A stretch of 64,000 nucleotides of DNA. Source: JACVRW01 sp963814095 (GTDB taxonomy: Bacteria; Actinomycetota; Thermoleophilia; Solirubrobacterales; Thermoleophilaceae). The stretch is from positions 62,001-126,000 of the forward strand of contig CAWFBT010000007.1 in the NCBI GenBank assembly GCA_963814095.1. The letters are read 5' to 3'. The translations under genes were made by a program, and so were the position numbers. Shown piece after piece: positions 54,426 to 62,053 of the stretch. The first letter of the stretch is position 1. Each line of letters starts with the position of its first letter. The notes beneath the pieces are model-generated. The model saw only the letters and a list, made by a program, of their open reading frames with translations, ran no database searches and was not told where the DNA came from.

Positions 54426-55858
54426 AGCGGTTCCCCGATCGTCCCGTACCCCACGACTGCGTCTTCACTCATGAGGCAGGCGAGCTGCCCGGGCGCGATC
54501 GCGTCGGCCGCCTCGGCGAGCTCGACGACGAGCCGTCCCTCGCCGGCTGGTGCGACCGTGCAGGGGAGCGGGCTGGCGTGATAGCGCAGCCGCACCGTCT
54601 GCACGTCGGCGGCCGTCCGGTGAAGGCAGGCCTCCTCGAGTGCCACACGTGTCGTGGCGAGTGCCTCCCTCGGCCCGACGACGACGCGATTGCTCTCCGC
54701 GTCGCGCTCGAGCACGTAGAGCGGGTTCGGTGACGCGACCCCCACCCCACGCCGCTGGCCGACCGTGAAGTTGTGCTGACCGTCGTGGCGGCCGAGCACC
54801 GTGCCGCTCCGGTCGACGATCTCGCCGGGGCGCCGCAGGCGCGGCCCGCCGTGGCGCTGCAGGAAGGCGCGCCCGCCGAGGCCGGCAACGAAGCACAGGT
54901 CCTGGCTCTCGCGCTTGTCCGCCACCGGCAACCCGGCCTCGCGCGCCAGTCCGCGGACGGCGTCCTTGGTCAGCGCGCCGAGCGGGAACGTCAGCCGGTC
55001 GAGCAGCTCCGGATCGAGCCGCGCCAGCATGTAGCTCTGGTCCTTGGACTCGTCGACGGCGCCGCGCACGAGCGGTCCGCGCTCGTCCCGCGCGATGCGC
55101 GCGTAGTGCCCGGTGGCGAGCCGTGCCGCACCGAGCGTGCCGGCGAGCTCGAGCATCGCGTCGAAGCGCACCTCGCCGTTGCAGCGCACGCAGGGATTGG
55201 GGGTGCGCCCGGCCGCGTAGCCCGCGACGAAGCCGTCCACCACCTCGGCGCGAAAACGCTCACGCAGATCGAGCGTCACGTGCGGCAGTCCCATCCCGTG
55301 AGCGAGCAGGCGCGCGCCGAGCACAGCCTGCGGCGAGCAGCAGCTCCGCTCGCCGTCAGTCGCCGGGTCCGACCACAGCTCGAGGGTCACCGCCACGACC
55401 TCGTCGCCCGCGTCCAGGGCAAGCTGGGCCGCGACCGCGCTGTCGACGCCGCCGCTCATCGCGACGAGCGTGCGGCGCGGATTGCCCTCGAGGCGCGGCA
55501 GCCCGGCCCTGGCGACGGCCCCGAGCGCACGATGGAGCGCGTCGGCCGCGAGCTCGGCGACGTGGCGCTTCGGGGGCACGAGCCCGCCCAGCGCGGCGTC
55601 GACCTCGTCGGGCCCGACGCGCGCGGCATCGAGGAAGGCCTCTCCCTCGACCAGCTCGACGACGACGCTTCCGGCCGCCGTCAGCGCACCGCAGCCCTCG
55701 GCGTCGAAGCCCGCCTCGGCGATGCGCTCACCCTCGACCCGCACGCTCACGCGCAGCACGTCGCCGCAGGGCGCGCCTCCGGCCACGCCCGCGTGGGGCG
55801 TGTCAGCGAGAACGCCCCGTCCGGACGGGGCTTCGAGGTGTTCTGCAAACGAACGCAA
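54422..55858 (-). CDS. mnmA: NifU/IscU-like domain fused to tRNA 2-thiouridylase MnmA
   Basis: A 478-residue protein. Residues 1-about 115 match the IscU/NifU scaffold fold: GGAPCGD (Cys31), DAEGCGALTAAGS (Cys56); the usual third ligand in the HC motif reads PPKRHVAEL (His99-Val100), so one Cys is missing. From about 125 it is MnmA: the PP-loop MSGGVDSAVAAQL (about 134), SCCSPQAVLGA, the first catalytic Cys in RTPNPCVRCN (about 222), LATGHYARI, and the second Cys in ESQDLCFVAGLGG (about 320). It places sulfur on U34 of tRNAs. Fusing the scaffold may supply sulfur or an Fe-S cluster. The TTG start is uncertain. It heads an overlapping operon with the RsbW-like and sigma genes. Confidence 0.88.
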   Translation of the reverse strand: MRSFAEHLEAPSGRGVLADTPHAGVAGGAPCGDVLRVSVRVEGERIAEAGFDAEGCGALTAAGSVVVELVEGEAFLDAARVGPDEVDAALGGLVPPKRHVAELAADALHRALGAVARAGLPRLEGNPRRTLVAMSGGVDSAVAAQLALDAGDEVVAVTLELWSDPATDGERSCCSPQAVLGARLLAHGMGLPHVTLDLRERFRAEVVDGFVAGYAAGRTPNPCVRCNGEVRFDAMLELAGTLGAARLATGHYARIARDERGPLVRGAVDESKDQSYMLARLDPELLDRLTFPLGALTKDAVRGLAREAGLPVADKRESQDLCFVAGLGGRAFLQRHGGPRLRRPGEIVDRSGTVLGRHDGQHNFTVGQRRGVGVASPNPLYVLERDAESNRVVVGPREALATTRVALEEACLHRTAADVQTVRLRYHASPLPCTVAPAGEGRLVVELAEAADAIAPGQLACLMSEDAVVGYGTIGEPL

Positions 55859-55923
55859 GATGAGCCAACGCTACCGCGCGGAAGACGAACCTGAGGAGAA
55901 AGTTGGACGCTTCGAACCGGCGC

Positions 55924-56049
55924 GCCAGCCTTTGTCAGGCGAGCGAAAACCAAGCAGCCCAAGGAAGAGGCGGCGGGATCGTGCTCTGCACATCCCGCCG
56001 CCGATGACGCCGGGATGCGCCGGTTTGCAGCCGCCTGACAAAGGCTGGC
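55924..56049. repeat. 126-base element bounded by an 18-bp perfect inverted repeat (MITE-like or structured RNA)
   Basis: GCCAGCCTTTGTCAGGCG (55924-55941) is perfectly repeated inverted at 56032-56049. Inside lies a second perfect 11-bp stem, GGCGGCGGGAT (55969-55979) / ATCCCGCCGCC (55992-56002), with GTGC-TCT-GCAC continuing the loop. AACCGGCG (55915-55922) can pair with CGCCGGTT (56019-56026), which would cross the outer stem. The compact form with terminal inverted repeats suits a miniature transposable element; no target-site duplication is evident. Alternatively it is a folded RNA. Confidence 0.5.
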
Positions 56050-56243
56050 CCCAGCCTGCCGCTGCCATCGAGAGTTGGGCCTGCTGTTTGGAGCAAGCGT
56101 GGGGGTCCTCCGCGAGGGGCCACGGCCCGGTCACGAGTGGGACTCCCGTCCCGGTGGTGTTCGGCTCAACTTGTACGACTGGCTGGCGTACAGGCTCGGG
56201 CCTTGGCCGAGGCTACCACCAAGCGCGGCGCTCGGCTACCGCC

Positions 56244-56293
56244 TTGACAGGGTCCGCCGGCGCTGGCTAGGGTCGGGTGGGTAAACGTTTTCC
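56244..56293 (+). promoter_or_regulatory. Promoter and LacI-type operator of the Gfo/Idh operon
   Basis: TTGACA (56244-56249), an 18-base spacer and TAGGGT (56268-56273) make a good sigma-A promoter. Six bases later is the operator GGTAAACGTTTTCC (56280-56293), nearly identical to the sites beside lacI. The start ATG follows at 56302. A repressor bound here would block transcription. Confidence 0.85.
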
Positions 56294-56301
56294 GGCAAGC
56301 G

Positions 56302-57492
56302 ATGAGCGTCGACGCATCCACAGCCGCGGCCGCCCCGAAGGACGGGATGCGGGTGGTCGGGATCGCCATGAACGGCGTCACCGGGCGCATGGGCACGAAC
56401 CAGCACCTCGTGCGCTCGATCCTCGCGATCCGCGAGCAGGGCGGCGTGCAGGGGCCGGACGGCCGGCCGATCTGGCCCGAGCCGCTGCTCGTCGGACGCA
56501 GCGAGGCGAAGCTGCGCGCGCTGGCCGAGGAGCACGGCCTCGAGCGCTTCACGACCAGCGTCGACGAGGCGCTTGCCGACCCATCCTGCGAGATCTACTT
56601 CGACGCCGCGGCGACGGCCGCCCGCGCCGCGGGGATGGAACGGGCGATCCGGGCGGGCAAGCACGTCTACTGCGAGAAGCCGTCCGCGGACTCGCTCGAC
56701 ACGGCGCTTCGGCTCGCGCGCCTCGCCCGCGACGCCGGCGTCAAGCACGGGGTCGTGCAGGACAAGCTCTTCCTTCCGGGCCTGCGCAAGCTGCGCACGT
56801 TGATCGACTCCGGGTTCTTCGGGCGGATCCTGTCCGTGCGCGGGGAGTTCGGCTATTGGGTGTTCGAGGGGCCGGAGCCGCCCGCCCAGCGGCCGTCGTG
56901 GAACTATCGCGCCGAGGACGGTGGCGGCATCCTGGCGGACATGCTGCCGCACTGGCGCTACGTGCTCGACGATCTGTTCGGGCCCGTGCGCGGCGTCTAC
57001 ACGCTGGCCGCCACGCACATCGGCGAGCGCGCCGACGAGCAGGGCAACCCGTATGAGGCCACCGCCGAGGACGCCGCCTACGCGACGTTCGAGCTCGAGG
57101 GCGGCATCGTCGCGCAGATCAACGCCTCCTGGTGCGTGCGCGTAGACCGCGACGAGCTGTTCGAGCTGCAGGTCGACGGCACCGAGGGCAGCGCCGTCGC
57201 GGGGCTGCGCGAGTGCCGCATCCAGACGCGCGACGCGACGCCGCGCGCCACCTGGAACCCGGATGTGGCGAACCCGATCGACTTCCGCGCCGGCTGGCGC
57301 GAGGCTCCCGGCGAGCAGGAGTACGACAACGGCTTCAAGGTCCAGTGGGAGCTGTTCCTCCGGCACGTCGTGCAGGGCGAGCCGTTCCCGTGGGACCTGT
57401 TCGAGGGCGCGCGCGGGATCCAACTCGCCGAGCTCGCGGAGCAGTCGTGGCGAGAGCGGCGCATGCTCGCGGTCCCGGAGCTGCCGGCATGA
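56302..57492 (+). CDS. Gfo/Idh/MocA family dehydrogenase
   Basis: A 396-residue NAD(P)-dependent oxidoreductase. Rossmann start: VVGIAMNGVTGRMGTNQH (a G-x-x-G-x-T-G variant close to dihydrodipicolinate-reductase style), then HVYCEKPSADSLD with the family EKP lysine motif, QDKLFLPGLRKLRTLIDSGF, and the alpha/beta C-terminal domain with NYRAEDGGGILADMLPHWRY. Such enzymes oxidise inositols or sugars at a hydroxyl, often to 3-keto or 1-keto forms. It begins the LacI-controlled operon and is followed by the DUF993 gene (ATGA overlap). Confidence 0.92.
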   Translation: MSVDASTAAAAPKDGMRVVGIAMNGVTGRMGTNQHLVRSILAIREQGGVQGPDGRPIWPEPLLVGRSEAKLRALAEEHGLERFTTSVDEALADPSCEIYFDAAATAARAAGMERAIRAGKHVYCEKPSADSLDTALRLARLARDAGVKHGVVQDKLFLPGLRKLRTLIDSGFFGRILSVRGEFGYWVFEGPEPPAQRPSWNYRAEDGGGILADMLPHWRYVLDDLFGPVRGVYTLAATHIGERADEQGNPYEATAEDAAYATFELEGGIVAQINASWCVRVDRDELFELQVDGTEGSAVAGLRECRIQTRDATPRATWNPDVANPIDFRAGWREAPGEQEYDNGFKVQWELFLRHVVQGEPFPWDLFEGARGIQLAELAEQSWRERRMLAVPELPA

Positions 57493-58652
57493 GCGTGTCG
57501 TCCGCGGCCGCGCTCCTGCTACCCCGTGGCGACGGGACGCTCGAGCAGTTCGTGCCCGGCGCGCCTGCCGAGTTCGAGCGCCCGCGCGAGCCGCTTCGCT
57601 CGCGCACCTTCATCGCGGCCGCGCACGTCGTGGCCGACCCGCTCGCGGGCGGCGACTCGGCGGGCGCGGCGATCGACTGGGACGCGACGCTCGCCTACCG
57701 CCGCCACCTGTGGTCGTGGGGCCTCGGCGTGGCCGAGGCGATGGACACGGCCCAGCGCGGCATGGGCCTCGGCTGGCCCGAGGCGCGCGAGCTGATCGCG
57801 CGCTCGGCGGCCGCGGCGAGTGAGTCGGGCGGGCAGCTCGCCGCCGGCGCCGGCACCGACCAGCTGCCGGCCGGCCAGGCTGCGTCGCTCGGCCAGATCC
57901 GCGACGCCTACCTCGAGCAGTGCGCCTTTGTCGAGGAGCAGGACTGTCAACCGATCGTGATGGCGAGCCGCGCGCTGGCCGCCGTGGCGAGCGGCCCGGC
58001 CGACTACCGCAGCGTGTACGACGCGGTGCTCGAGCGAGCGAGCCGGCCGGTGATCCTGCACTGGCTCGGCGAGATGTTCGACCCGGCGCTCGCCGGCTAC
58101 TGGGGCGCGGGCGACGCGTACGACGCGCTCACGGTCGTGAGCGACCTGATCGCCGAGAACGCCGAGCGCGTCGACGGCGTCAAGCTGTCGCTGCTCGACG
58201 ACGAGCTCGAGCAGCGCCTGCGCGATGCGCTGCCGGAGGGTGTGCGCCTCTACACGGGCGACGACTTCAACTACCCGGCCCTGATCGCGGCGGGCAGCGA
58301 CGCGCTGCTCGGCATCTTCGACGCGATCGCGCCGGCCGCCTCGGCCGCGCTGCAGGCACTCGACGCCGGCGACGGCGTCCGCTTCGCCGAGCTGCTCGCG
58401 CCCACGGAGCCACTCGCGCGCAAGCTGTTCGCCACGCCCACCTACCACTACAAGACCGGGCTGGTCTTCCTCGCCTGGCTGAACGGCCACCAACGCCACT
58501 TCCACATGCTCGGCGGGCAGCAGAGCGCGCGCACGCTCGCCCACCTCGCCGAGCTGCTGCGGCTCGCCGACCGCGCCGGCCTGCTCGCGGACCCGCCGCT
58601 CGCCTGCGAGCGCATGCGGCGCCTGCTCGCGCTGGCCGGGGTCGATCAGTGA
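57489..58652 (+). CDS. DUF993 family protein (TIM-barrel, dihydrodipicolinate-synthase-like)
   Basis: A 387-residue protein of the DUF993 family. Recognisable parts: TFIAAAHVVADPLAGGDS and IDWDATLAYRRHLWSWGLGVAEAMDTAQRGMG near the N-terminus, VILHWLGEMFDPALAGYWG in the middle, GVKLSLLD and VRLYTGDDFNYPALIAAGSDALLGIFDAI later; LPYTGDDFNYP-like strands suit a TIM barrel with a possible Schiff-base Lys in VKLSL. Function is unproven; by fold a lyase, such as an aldolase cleaving a keto-sugar, is a fair guess. It is locked between the Gfo/Idh and isomerase genes with overlaps on both sides. Confidence 0.88.
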   Translation: MSVSSAAALLLPRGDGTLEQFVPGAPAEFERPREPLRSRTFIAAAHVVADPLAGGDSAGAAIDWDATLAYRRHLWSWGLGVAEAMDTAQRGMGLGWPEARELIARSAAAASESGGQLAAGAGTDQLPAGQAASLGQIRDAYLEQCAFVEEQDCQPIVMASRALAAVASGPADYRSVYDAVLERASRPVILHWLGEMFDPALAGYWGAGDAYDALTVVSDLIAENAERVDGVKLSLLDDELEQRLRDALPEGVRLYTGDDFNYPALIAAGSDALLGIFDAIAPAASAALQALDAGDGVRFAELLAPTEPLARKLFATPTYHYKTGLVFLAWLNGHQRHFHMLGGQQSARTLAHLAELLRLADRAGLLADPPLACERMRRLLALAGVDQ

Positions 58653-59452
58653 GCGCCGACCTCGCCCGGCTCTCCTTCAACCAGATCACAGCCGACCACC
58701 TCGACCTGGATCAGGTCATCGAGGCCTGCGCCGGCGCCGGGATCGGCTGGATCGCCCCCTGGCGCCACAAGCTCGTGCCGGGCGCGGGCGAGCGCATCCG
58801 CGCGGCGGGCCTGCGCGCGTCGAGCCTCTGCCGCGGCGGCTTCTTCCCGGCGCCGAGCGCCGCCGAGCGGCGCGAGCGTGACGCTGACAACCGCGCGGCG
58901 GTCGACGAGGCGGCCGCCGTCGGGACCGACCTGCTCGTGCTCGTCTGCGGGCCGGCCCCGGACGGCGACCTCGGGGCGGCGCGCAGGCAGGTCCTCGACG
59001 GAATCGAGACGCTCGCCCCGTACGCGACCGAGCACGGTGTCCGACTCGGCATCGAGCCACTCCACCCGATGATGATCGGCGAGCGTTCGGTGGTCGTGAC
59101 GCTCGCACAGGCGCTCGACCTGGCCGATCGCTTCGACGCCGCGGCCGTGGGCGTCGTCGTCGACGCGTACCACGTCTGGTGGGACCCGGAGCTCGAGCGG
59201 CAGCTCGAACGGGCCGGCGAGCGCGTCTTCGCCTACCACGTCTCCGACTGGCTCGTGCCGACGCCCGACCTGCTGGCCGGCCGCGGCATGATGGGCGACG
59301 GCGTGATCGACCTGCCGCGCCTGCGCGGGCAGCTCGACGCCACGGGCTACGAAGGCCCCATCGAGGTCGAGGTGATCAACCCCGCCAACGCAGAGCTCTC
59401 CGCCGCGGAGCTGATGGCGACGGTCAGGCGGAGCTTCGCGGAGAGCTCGTAG
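58649..59452 (+). CDS. Sugar phosphate isomerase/epimerase-like TIM-barrel protein
   Basis: A 267-residue xylose-isomerase-like protein (AP2Ec family): LSFNQITADHLDLDQVIEACAGAGIGWIA, LLVLVCGPAP, LGIEPLHPMMIGERSVV with a metal-binding Glu, VVVDAYHVWW with Asp/His, and EVEVINPANAELSAAEL. The metal-site residues Glu, Asp, His and Glu are present. In 3-keto-sugar pathways relatives act as eliminases or isomerases. GTG start overlaps the DUF993 stop (GTGA). The 3' end overlaps the lacI stop on the other strand (29 bases). Confidence 0.88.
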   Translation: MSADLARLSFNQITADHLDLDQVIEACAGAGIGWIAPWRHKLVPGAGERIRAAGLRASSLCRGGFFPAPSAAERRERDADNRAAVDEAAAVGTDLLVLVCGPAPDGDLGAARRQVLDGIETLAPYATEHGVRLGIEPLHPMMIGERSVVVTLAQALDLADRFDAAAVGVVVDAYHVWWDPELERQLERAGERVFAYHVSDWLVPTPDLLAGRGMMGDGVIDLPRLRGQLDATGYEGPIEVEVINPANAELSAAELMATVRRSFAESS

Positions 59453-60476
59453 CGCGGGCCGGCGTGCGGCGGCGCGCGGTCGTCGAGCGCGGCACCACCC
59501 GGTGCGGCAGCACGGTCTCGGGCTGCGACTCCTCACGCACGACGATGCGCCGCGCCGCGGCCGCGCCGAACTGGTACATCGGCACGCTCACGGTCGTCAT
59601 GTCGCTGAAGCGGGCGAGCCGCGTGTCGGTCATGCCCGCCACCGAGATCCGTCCCGGGACCTCGACGCGCGCCTGGCGCAGCGCGGCCAGGGCGCCGACC
59701 GCGGTCTCGTCGTTCGCGCCGACGATCGCCTCGGGCGGCGCCGCCTCGGCGATCATCTGGAGCGTGGCGGCGTAGCCGCGCTCGTACGAGAAGTCGCCCT
59801 CGACCACGAGCGGCTCGGCGTCGGCGTCGCGCATCGCCTCGCGATAGCCGTCGAGCCGGTCCCGGCTCGCGTAGAGGCCCGGCGGACCGCCGATGAAGGC
59901 GATCTGGCGGTGGCCGAGCGAGAGCACGTAGTCGGTGATGTCATAGGCGGCGGAGCGGTTGTCGGCCACGATGTGAGGGCAGTCGAAGTCGCGTGTGGCG
60001 AGCGCGAGCACGCTGATCCCGCGGTCTCCTGCGCGCTCGACCGCTGCCGCCAGCTCAGCGCCCTGCGGATCCTCGATGTGCCCGCTGCCGGCGAACACGA
60101 TGCCCTCGGCGTGGTAGTCGCACAGCACGCCGAGCTGCGCGACTTCGACCTCGGTGCGGCGGTCGGCGTTGCAGACGATCGTCATGTAGCCGGCGCGCCC
60201 GGCCACGTCCTCGACGCCACGCGTGATCTCCGCGAAGTAGGCGTCCTGGATGTCCCCCACCATCACGCCGATGATGCGGCTGCGGCGCGTGACGAGCGCC
60301 CGCGCGAGCGCGCTCGGCGAGTAGCCGAGCTCACGCGCGGCTTCGAGCACGCGCGCCCGGGTGGCCTCCGAGACCGGGTGGTCCGAGCCGCCCAACACGC
60401 GCGACGCGGTCGCGATCGAGACGCCCGCCGCCTCGGCGACGTGCGCGAGCGAGCCCGTTGAGCGCTGCCTGGTCAG
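59424..60476 (-). CDS. LacI-family transcriptional regulator
   Basis: A 350-residue repressor. The DNA-binding helix-turn-helix (SLAHVAEAAGVSIATASRVL) is at residues 8-28 and the hinge RVLEAARELGYSPSALARAL follows, then the periplasmic-binding-protein-like sensor domain (IGVMVGDIQDAYFAEITRGV, IAFIGGPPGLYASRDRLDGY, PEAIVGANDETAVGALAAL). The whole helix-turn-helix is coding only if translation starts at CTG 60476, which has GGAGG five bases upstream; the first ATG/GTG in frame would lose part of it. It sits between the two operons it appears to control and has an operator beside its own start. Confidence 0.9.
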   Translation of the reverse strand: MTRQRSTGSLAHVAEAAGVSIATASRVLGGSDHPVSEATRARVLEAARELGYSPSALARALVTRRSRIIGVMVGDIQDAYFAEITRGVEDVAGRAGYMTIVCNADRRTEVEVAQLGVLCDYHAEGIVFAGSGHIEDPQGAELAAAVERAGDRGISVLALATRDFDCPHIVADNRSAAYDITDYVLSLGHRQIAFIGGPPGLYASRDRLDGYREAMRDADAEPLVVEGDFSYERGYAATLQMIAEAAPPEAIVGANDETAVGALAALRQARVEVPGRISVAGMTDTRLARFSDMTTVSVPMYQFGAAAARRIVVREESQPETVLPHRVVPRSTTARRRTPARATSSPRSSA

Positions 60477-60492
60477 CGCTCCTCCAGCTCTC

Positions 60493-60506
60493 GGAAAACG
60501 TTTTCA
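60493..60506. promoter_or_regulatory. LacI-type operator beside lacI
   Basis: GGAAAACGTTTTCA contains the perfect palindrome GAAAACGTTTTC. It lies 17 bases upstream of the lacI start, suiting autoregulation, and resembles the sites at 56280-56293 and 60550-60563. Confidence 0.85.
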
Positions 60507-60516
60507 GCGCATTGGC

Positions 60517-60563
60517 TTGACATCGCGAGACCACCGGCAATAGCGTCGCGGAAAACGATAACC
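60517..60563 (+). promoter_or_regulatory. Promoter and LacI-type operator of the aldehyde dehydrogenase operon
   Basis: TTGACA (60517-60522), an 18-base spacer and TAGCGT (60541-60546), the same architecture as the promoter at 56244. Three bases later is the operator GGAAAACGATAACC (60550-60563), one half-site of which is degenerate. AAGGAGG (60568-60574) and the ATG at 60584 follow. Confidence 0.82.
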
Positions 60564-60583
60564 GGGGAAGGAGGTGTCGGCCA

Positions 60584-62053
60584 ATGGCAACGGAGGTTGC
60601 ACAGGGGCCCTGGGCCGGCAGGATCTTCGTCGACGGGGAGTTCAGCGAGCCCGAGGGCGGGCGCCGCGCGCCCGTCACGGACAAGGCGACGGGCGAGGAG
60701 CTGGCACAGGCGGGCGTCGCGTCCGAGGCCGATGTCGACCGAGCGGTCCGCGCGGCGAAGGATGCGCAGCCCGGCTGGGCGGCGCTCGGCTACGACGAGC
60801 GCGCGGGCCTGCTGCGGCGCGTGGCGCGCCTGCTCGAGGACCGCAGCGCGGAGATCGCCGCGCTGATCGTGCGCGAGACGGGCGGCATCCCCGGCAAGGC
60901 GGACTATGAGGTCGGCGCGTCGCAGAACGAGCTGTACGAGGCGGCCGCGCTCACCTCGCGCGCCACCGCCGAGGTCCTCCCCTCTCACAACACCGGCAAG
61001 CTGAGCCTGATCCAGCGCCTGCCGGTCGGGGTCGTCGCCGCGATCACGCCCTGGAACTTCCCGGTCGTGCTCGGCTTCCGCGTCGTCGCCCCCGCGCTCG
61101 CGCTCGGCAACACGGTGGTGCTCAAGCCGGCGCCCGAGACTCCGCTCACGGGCGCGCTGCTGATGGCCGAGCTGTTCGCGGACGCGGGTGCCCCGCCCGG
61201 CGTCTTCCAGGCCCTTCCAGGCGACGACGACACCGGACGCAAGCTCGTGGCCCACCCGGACGTGAACATGATCCACTTCACGGGCTCGTCGGCTGTCGGG
61301 CGCGAGATCGCGATCCAGGCCGCGGGCGACTTCAAGCGCGTCTCGCTCGAGCTCGGCGGCAACAACGCCTACGTCGTGCTCGACGACGCCGATGTCGACG
61401 AGGCGAGCATGCTCGGCGCCTGGTCCGCCTTCCACTACTCGGGCCAGACCTGCATCACGGCGAGCCGCCACCTCGTGGCCCGCAGCCTCTTCGACGGCTA
61501 CGTCGAGCGCATGGCCGAGCGCGCCCGCGGCATCAAGGTGGGCGACCCGAGCTCGGGTGAGGTCGGGCTCGGACCGATGATCTCCGAGGGCCAGCTCGAG
61601 CGCGGCCACAAGATCCTCGAGGACTCTGTCGCAATGGGCGCGCGGGTCGTCGAGGGCGGCACCCACGACGGGCTCTTCTATCGCCCGACCGTGGTCGTCG
61701 ACGTGACGACCGAGATGCCGGTCTGGACGGAGGAGGTCTTCGCCCCGGTGGCGCCCGTGCTCGCGTTCGACGACGACGCGGACGCGCTCGCGCTCGTCAA
61801 CGACACGCCCTACGGGCTCGTCAACTCGGTCCTCAGCGGCTCCATCGAGCGGGGGCTGTCGTTCGCCGAGGGCGTTCGCTCGGGAATGGTGCACGTGAAC
61901 GACGCCACCCCGCTCGACGAGGCGCACGTGCCCTTCGGCGGCGTCGGCCAGTCTGGCCTCGGCGGGCGGTCGGGTGGCGAGGCCAACCTCGAGGAGTTCA
62001 CCGAGCGGCGCTGGATCGGCGTGCAGCGGACGCCCGTCGAGTACCCGTATTGA
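60584..62053 (+). CDS. NAD(P)-dependent aldehyde dehydrogenase
   Basis: A 489-residue ALDH. Catalytic Cys in SGQTCITASRH, Glu in VSLELGGNN, cofactor loop FTGSSAVGREIA and the ITPWNFPV segment are all seen, and EEVFAPVAPVLAF is the ALDH active-site neck region. It resembles benzaldehyde/vanillin-type dehydrogenases, but context suits an aldehyde from sugar cleavage. Stop overlaps the next start (TGATG). Confidence 0.94.
   Translation: MATEVAQGPWAGRIFVDGEFSEPEGGRRAPVTDKATGEELAQAGVASEADVDRAVRAAKDAQPGWAALGYDERAGLLRRVARLLEDRSAEIAALIVRETGGIPGKADYEVGASQNELYEAAALTSRATAEVLPSHNTGKLSLIQRLPVGVVAAITPWNFPVVLGFRVVAPALALGNTVVLKPAPETPLTGALLMAELFADAGAPPGVFQALPGDDDTGRKLVAHPDVNMIHFTGSSAVGREIAIQAAGDFKRVSLELGGNNAYVVLDDADVDEASMLGAWSAFHYSGQTCITASRHLVARSLFDGYVERMAERARGIKVGDPSSGEVGLGPMISEGQLERGHKILEDSVAMGARVVEGGTHDGLFYRPTVVVDVTTEMPVWTEEVFAPVAPVLAFDDDADALALVNDTPYGLVNSVLSGSIERGLSFAEGVRSGMVHVNDATPLDEAHVPFGGVGQSGLGGRSGGEANLEEFTERRWIGVQRTPVEYPY

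Larger units (their letters stand above)
55859..56301. other. 443-base non-coding region between mnmA and the sugar operon
   Basis: No convincing protein gene on either strand. Holds an upstream region of the mnmA operon (leftward promoter unidentified), the 126-base inverted-repeat element at 55924-56049 and the promoter plus operator of the Gfo/Idh operon (56244-56293). The stretch between 56050 and 56243 shows nothing I can name. Confidence 0.6.

Noticed and set aside
55931..56030. Resemblance to bacterial SRP RNA (GTCAGG, AAGCAGCCC, GATGACG, CCGGGATG in similar order)
   Set aside because: The essential SRP core (GTCAGG directly followed by a CCGGAAGG tetraloop hairpin) is absent, and the segments are better explained by the inverted-repeat element.
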